This document shows, piece by piece, positions 14,965-16,207 of a stretch of 16,207 nucleotides of DNA; the first letter of the stretch is position 1; each line of letters opens with the position of its first letter. The position numbers and the translations under genes were made by a program. Location: contig CAZKLK010000025.1 in the NCBI GenBank assembly GCA_964553535.1, positions 1 through 16,207 on the forward strand, in the 5' to 3' direction. The notes under the pieces are model-generated. The model had not been told where the DNA came from. It worked only from the letters and a program-made list of their open reading frames with translations, and did not search any database. Source of the stretch: JALHSV01 sp964553535 (GTDB lineage Bacteria; Nitrospirota; Thermodesulfovibrionia; Thermodesulfovibrionales; SM23-35).

Positions 14965-15087
14965 TTATCTCCGTCTTCCTTTTAGGAGTCCCAAAAAAAC
15001 AAAAGCCGCGGCGCCTATGCCGGCAATCGCCCGGGCAATGGCTCCGGAGACTTTTAACACCTTCACGATGGTATCTCTTTTACTCAT
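14965..15087 (-). CDS. Possible 40-residue single-pass membrane peptide
   Basis: An ATG at 15087 opens a 40-codon frame ending TAA at 14965, 4 nt from the convergent nfnB stop. The product begins MSKRDTIVKVLKVSGAIARA, continues with a hydrophobic stretch (AIAGIGAAAFVFLGLL) and ends KGRRR, the layout of a small transmembrane protein with basic ends. A TATAAT box lies about 14 nt upstream of the ATG with a weak -35 (TTTTCA, 17-nt spacing). No ribosome site is clear. I recognise no family. It could be a chance frame. Confidence 0.35.
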   Translation of the reverse strand: MSKRDTIVKVLKVSGAIARAIAGIGAAAFVFLGLLKGRRR

Positions 15088-15193
15088 GGTATATCATTAT
15101 TATACTACTGATCACTTACCTTGAAAAACGCGGTCCGGGACAGGCGGATATGATGAAAAAGCTATCATCCCTTTCGGCAATATAGCGCACGTT

Positions 15194-15646
15194 ATGTCGG
15201 ATAAGGACTTCCATTACATGAAAATGGCTCTCGAAGAAGCGCATCGCGCATTCGCCGAAGGCGAAGTCCCTGTCGGTGCGGTGCTGGTTGCAGGTGATAC
15301 GGTGATTGCGAAAGCACATAATACTAAGGAGAACATAAACGACCCGACGTGTCATGCCGAGCTTCTTGCGATCAAATTGGGGACACAGATAATCGGCAAC
15401 TGGCGGCTTACTGACGCAACGCTTTACGTCACCAAGGAACCCTGCATCATGTGTGCGGGGACCATAATAAATGCCCGGGTAGGAAAACTCGTGTACGGCT
15501 GCAAGGATGAAAAAGGCGGAGCTGTCGAAAGCCTGTATGCGCTGCTTTCAGACAAAAGGCTCAATCACCGGGTCGAGGTTATTTCAGGCGTGCTCGGGGA
15601 CGAGTGCGCGGACATACTGAAAAGATTTTTCCGTGAGAGAAGATAA
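15194..15646 (+). CDS. tadA: tRNA-specific adenosine deaminase
   Basis: This 150-residue protein is the usual TadA length. It deaminates adenosine 34 to inosine in tRNA-Arg(ACG), needed to read CGN codons. The zinc-binding and catalytic residues are present: His54 and Glu56 in CHAELLAI, and Cys84 and Cys87 in EPCIMCAG. Other diagnostic segments are EGEVPVGAVLV near the start, NWRLTDATLYVTKEP, INARVGKLVYGCKDEKGGAV and the C-terminal LNHRVEVISGVLGDECADILKRFFRERR. ATG 15194 has no strong ribosome site; ATG 15218 or 15224 are poorer fits to family length. It appears to be transcribed alone, with the M16 remnant downstream. Confidence 0.95.
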   Translation: MSDKDFHYMKMALEEAHRAFAEGEVPVGAVLVAGDTVIAKAHNTKENINDPTCHAELLAIKLGTQIIGNWRLTDATLYVTKEPCIMCAGTIINARVGKLVYGCKDEKGGAVESLYALLSDKRLNHRVEVISGVLGDECADILKRFFRERR

Positions 15647-15755
15647 ACCCATTTTATTGACAAATTTATTCCGCTTAATTCGTCTTATTGCAGTTGACTT
15701 TCCGCAAGAAGCTGGGAAGTGTCCCTATGTTATCTTCCGGTCCATCACAACCGGC

Positions 15756-15769
15756 CTGCCTGTTGGCAG
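15756..15769. repeat. Short palindrome in the tadA downstream region
   Basis: CTGCC-TGTT-GGCAG forms a perfect 5-bp stem. In one frame the surrounding bases spell GLPVGRQV, a peptide that in my experience marks an intergenic palindromic repeat mistaken for coding sequence. The 210 bases between the tadA stop and the M16 remnant hold nothing else I can support. Confidence 0.4.
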
Positions 15770-15857
15770 ACAGGTTGACGTTATCCTTCCGTCCGGTAAC
15801 GGCGGACTTGCCTTATGTTGTCATAAGGCTGCAGCAAGCGCGTCATGTCAGGCGCAC

Positions 15858-16070
15858 ATAGAAACAGCCTTTGGCTCCATCGCCGGTAGAGACATGCCGG
15901 AGAAGCGCAGGAGCATGGAAGCGGAACTCCCTTGCATTCTCATTGGATACCATGTCCCGAATCTCACAGATCAGGACAGTTATGTCCTTGAAGTGATTTC
16001 GGGCCTACTTTCACAGGGGAACAGCTAAAGAAATATCTTGTCGAAGACAATAGAACAGCGGGAATTCTTA
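15858..16070 (+). pseudogene. Decayed M16-family zinc peptidase fragment
   Basis: In one frame the sequence reads IETAFGSIAGRDMPEK, then jumps to EAELPCILIGYHVPNLTDQD and SYVLEVISGLLSQGNS before TAA at 16026. These are the parts of M16 (pitrilysin/processing-peptidase-like) proteins between the two domains, with an apparent in-frame deletion after MPEK. After the stop the similarity resumes in another frame as LKKYLVEDNRTA (from 16025), matching the SRLYKYLVE-type segment. The zinc-binding HxxEH half and the rest of the protein are absent. A deletion, a frameshift and a missing N-terminal half indicate an old remnant, perhaps cut by the mobile-element-like sequence that follows. Confidence 0.6.
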
Positions 16071-16112
16071 TTCCTCAAGCCTTAACAATCTTCATGTTAG
16101 GAATATTTTAAC

Positions 16113-16142
16113 AGTGAACTCTTTACGAATTAAAAGTGAACT
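16113..16142. repeat. Direct repeats plus right member of the terminal inverted repeat
   Basis: AGTGAACT occurs at 16113-16120 and 16135-16142, 22 bp apart. Bases 16126-16141 are the exact reverse complement of 1-16. Short repeats spaced about 22 bp at an element edge, upstream of a right-pointing reading direction, resemble the left end of an IS21-type insertion sequence. The remaining 65 bases to the window edge are too short to show a transposase. Confidence 0.5.
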
Positions 16143-16207
16143 ATTCATCGAGGGGTAGATAGCAAGGAGATGAGCGAAATGCAGACGTATAGATGCACCT
16201 CTGCCAT

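Noticed and set aside
15633..15857. Upstream part of the 131-codon frame after tadA
   Set aside because: It overlaps the tadA end and reads through a palindromic repeat (GLPVGRQV); only the later part resembles M16 peptidases.
16180..16207. Start of a transposase gene at the right edge (AAGGAG then ATG 16180)
   Set aside because: Only nine codons are visible (MQTYRCTSA), which I cannot match to any family with confidence.
1..16207. tRNA, rRNA, CRISPR array or selenocysteine machinery genes in the window
   Set aside because: I looked for cloverleaf-like stretches with a 3' CCA, regularly spaced repeats, and SelA/B/D-like proteins, and saw none; the sel genes, if present, are elsewhere.

Overview
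The window is bacterial and gene-dense, with moderate GC. It is dominated by a complete eleven-gene complex I operon (nuoA-B-C-D-H-I-J-K-L-M-N) on the minus strand, from about 12608 down to 2226. The set lacks nuoE, nuoF and nuoG, the NADH-oxidising module. Gene order, the divergent NfnAB/SudBA-like pair and the style of the intergenic palindromes suggest an anaerobic Nitrospirota or deltaproteobacteria-like lineage. That placement is inference only, as no phylogenetic marker is present.

Layout. 1-580: non-coding region packed with hairpin-forming dispersed repeats, starting with a 16-bp sequence that recurs inverted near the right end. 590-1140 (+): isochorismatase-family hydrolase gene broken by a one-base frameshift. 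1147-1377 (+): small DUF2007 protein. 1378-1573: second copy of the long palindromic repeat. 1574-2185 (-): nitroreductase. 2226-12608 (-): nuo operon. 12609-12684: divergent promoter region with overlapping -10 elements. 12685-14960 (+): NfnA/SudB-like and NfnB/SudA-like flavoprotein pair. 14965-15087 (-): possible 40-residue membrane peptide. 15194-15646 (+): tadA. 15858-16070 (+): decayed M16 peptidase fragment. 16113-16142: direct and inverted repeats resembling an insertion-sequence end.

Two features of the complex I operon stand out. First, nuoB carries an in-frame TGA exactly at the first of the two adjacent cysteines that bind cluster N2, with the frame intact on both sides. At least four other genes here end in TGA, so TGA is a normal stop in this genome. 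A hairpin whose apical loop begins 22 nt after the TGA could serve as a bacterial SECIS. The simplest exciting reading is a selenocysteine-containing NuoB; a point mutation or consensus error is the main alternative. Second, nuoD contains an inserted domain of about 90 residues with two CxxCxxCxxxC motifs (a 2x[4Fe-4S] ferredoxin module). This suggests an alternative electron entry route in an enzyme that lacks NuoEFG.

How the genes may work together (inference): the proton-pumping complex probably takes electrons from reduced ferredoxin or another low-potential carrier. The divergently transcribed Nfn-like pair, which in characterised members links ferredoxin, NADH and NADPH, would balance the same pools. 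The two units appear to share one compact promoter region.
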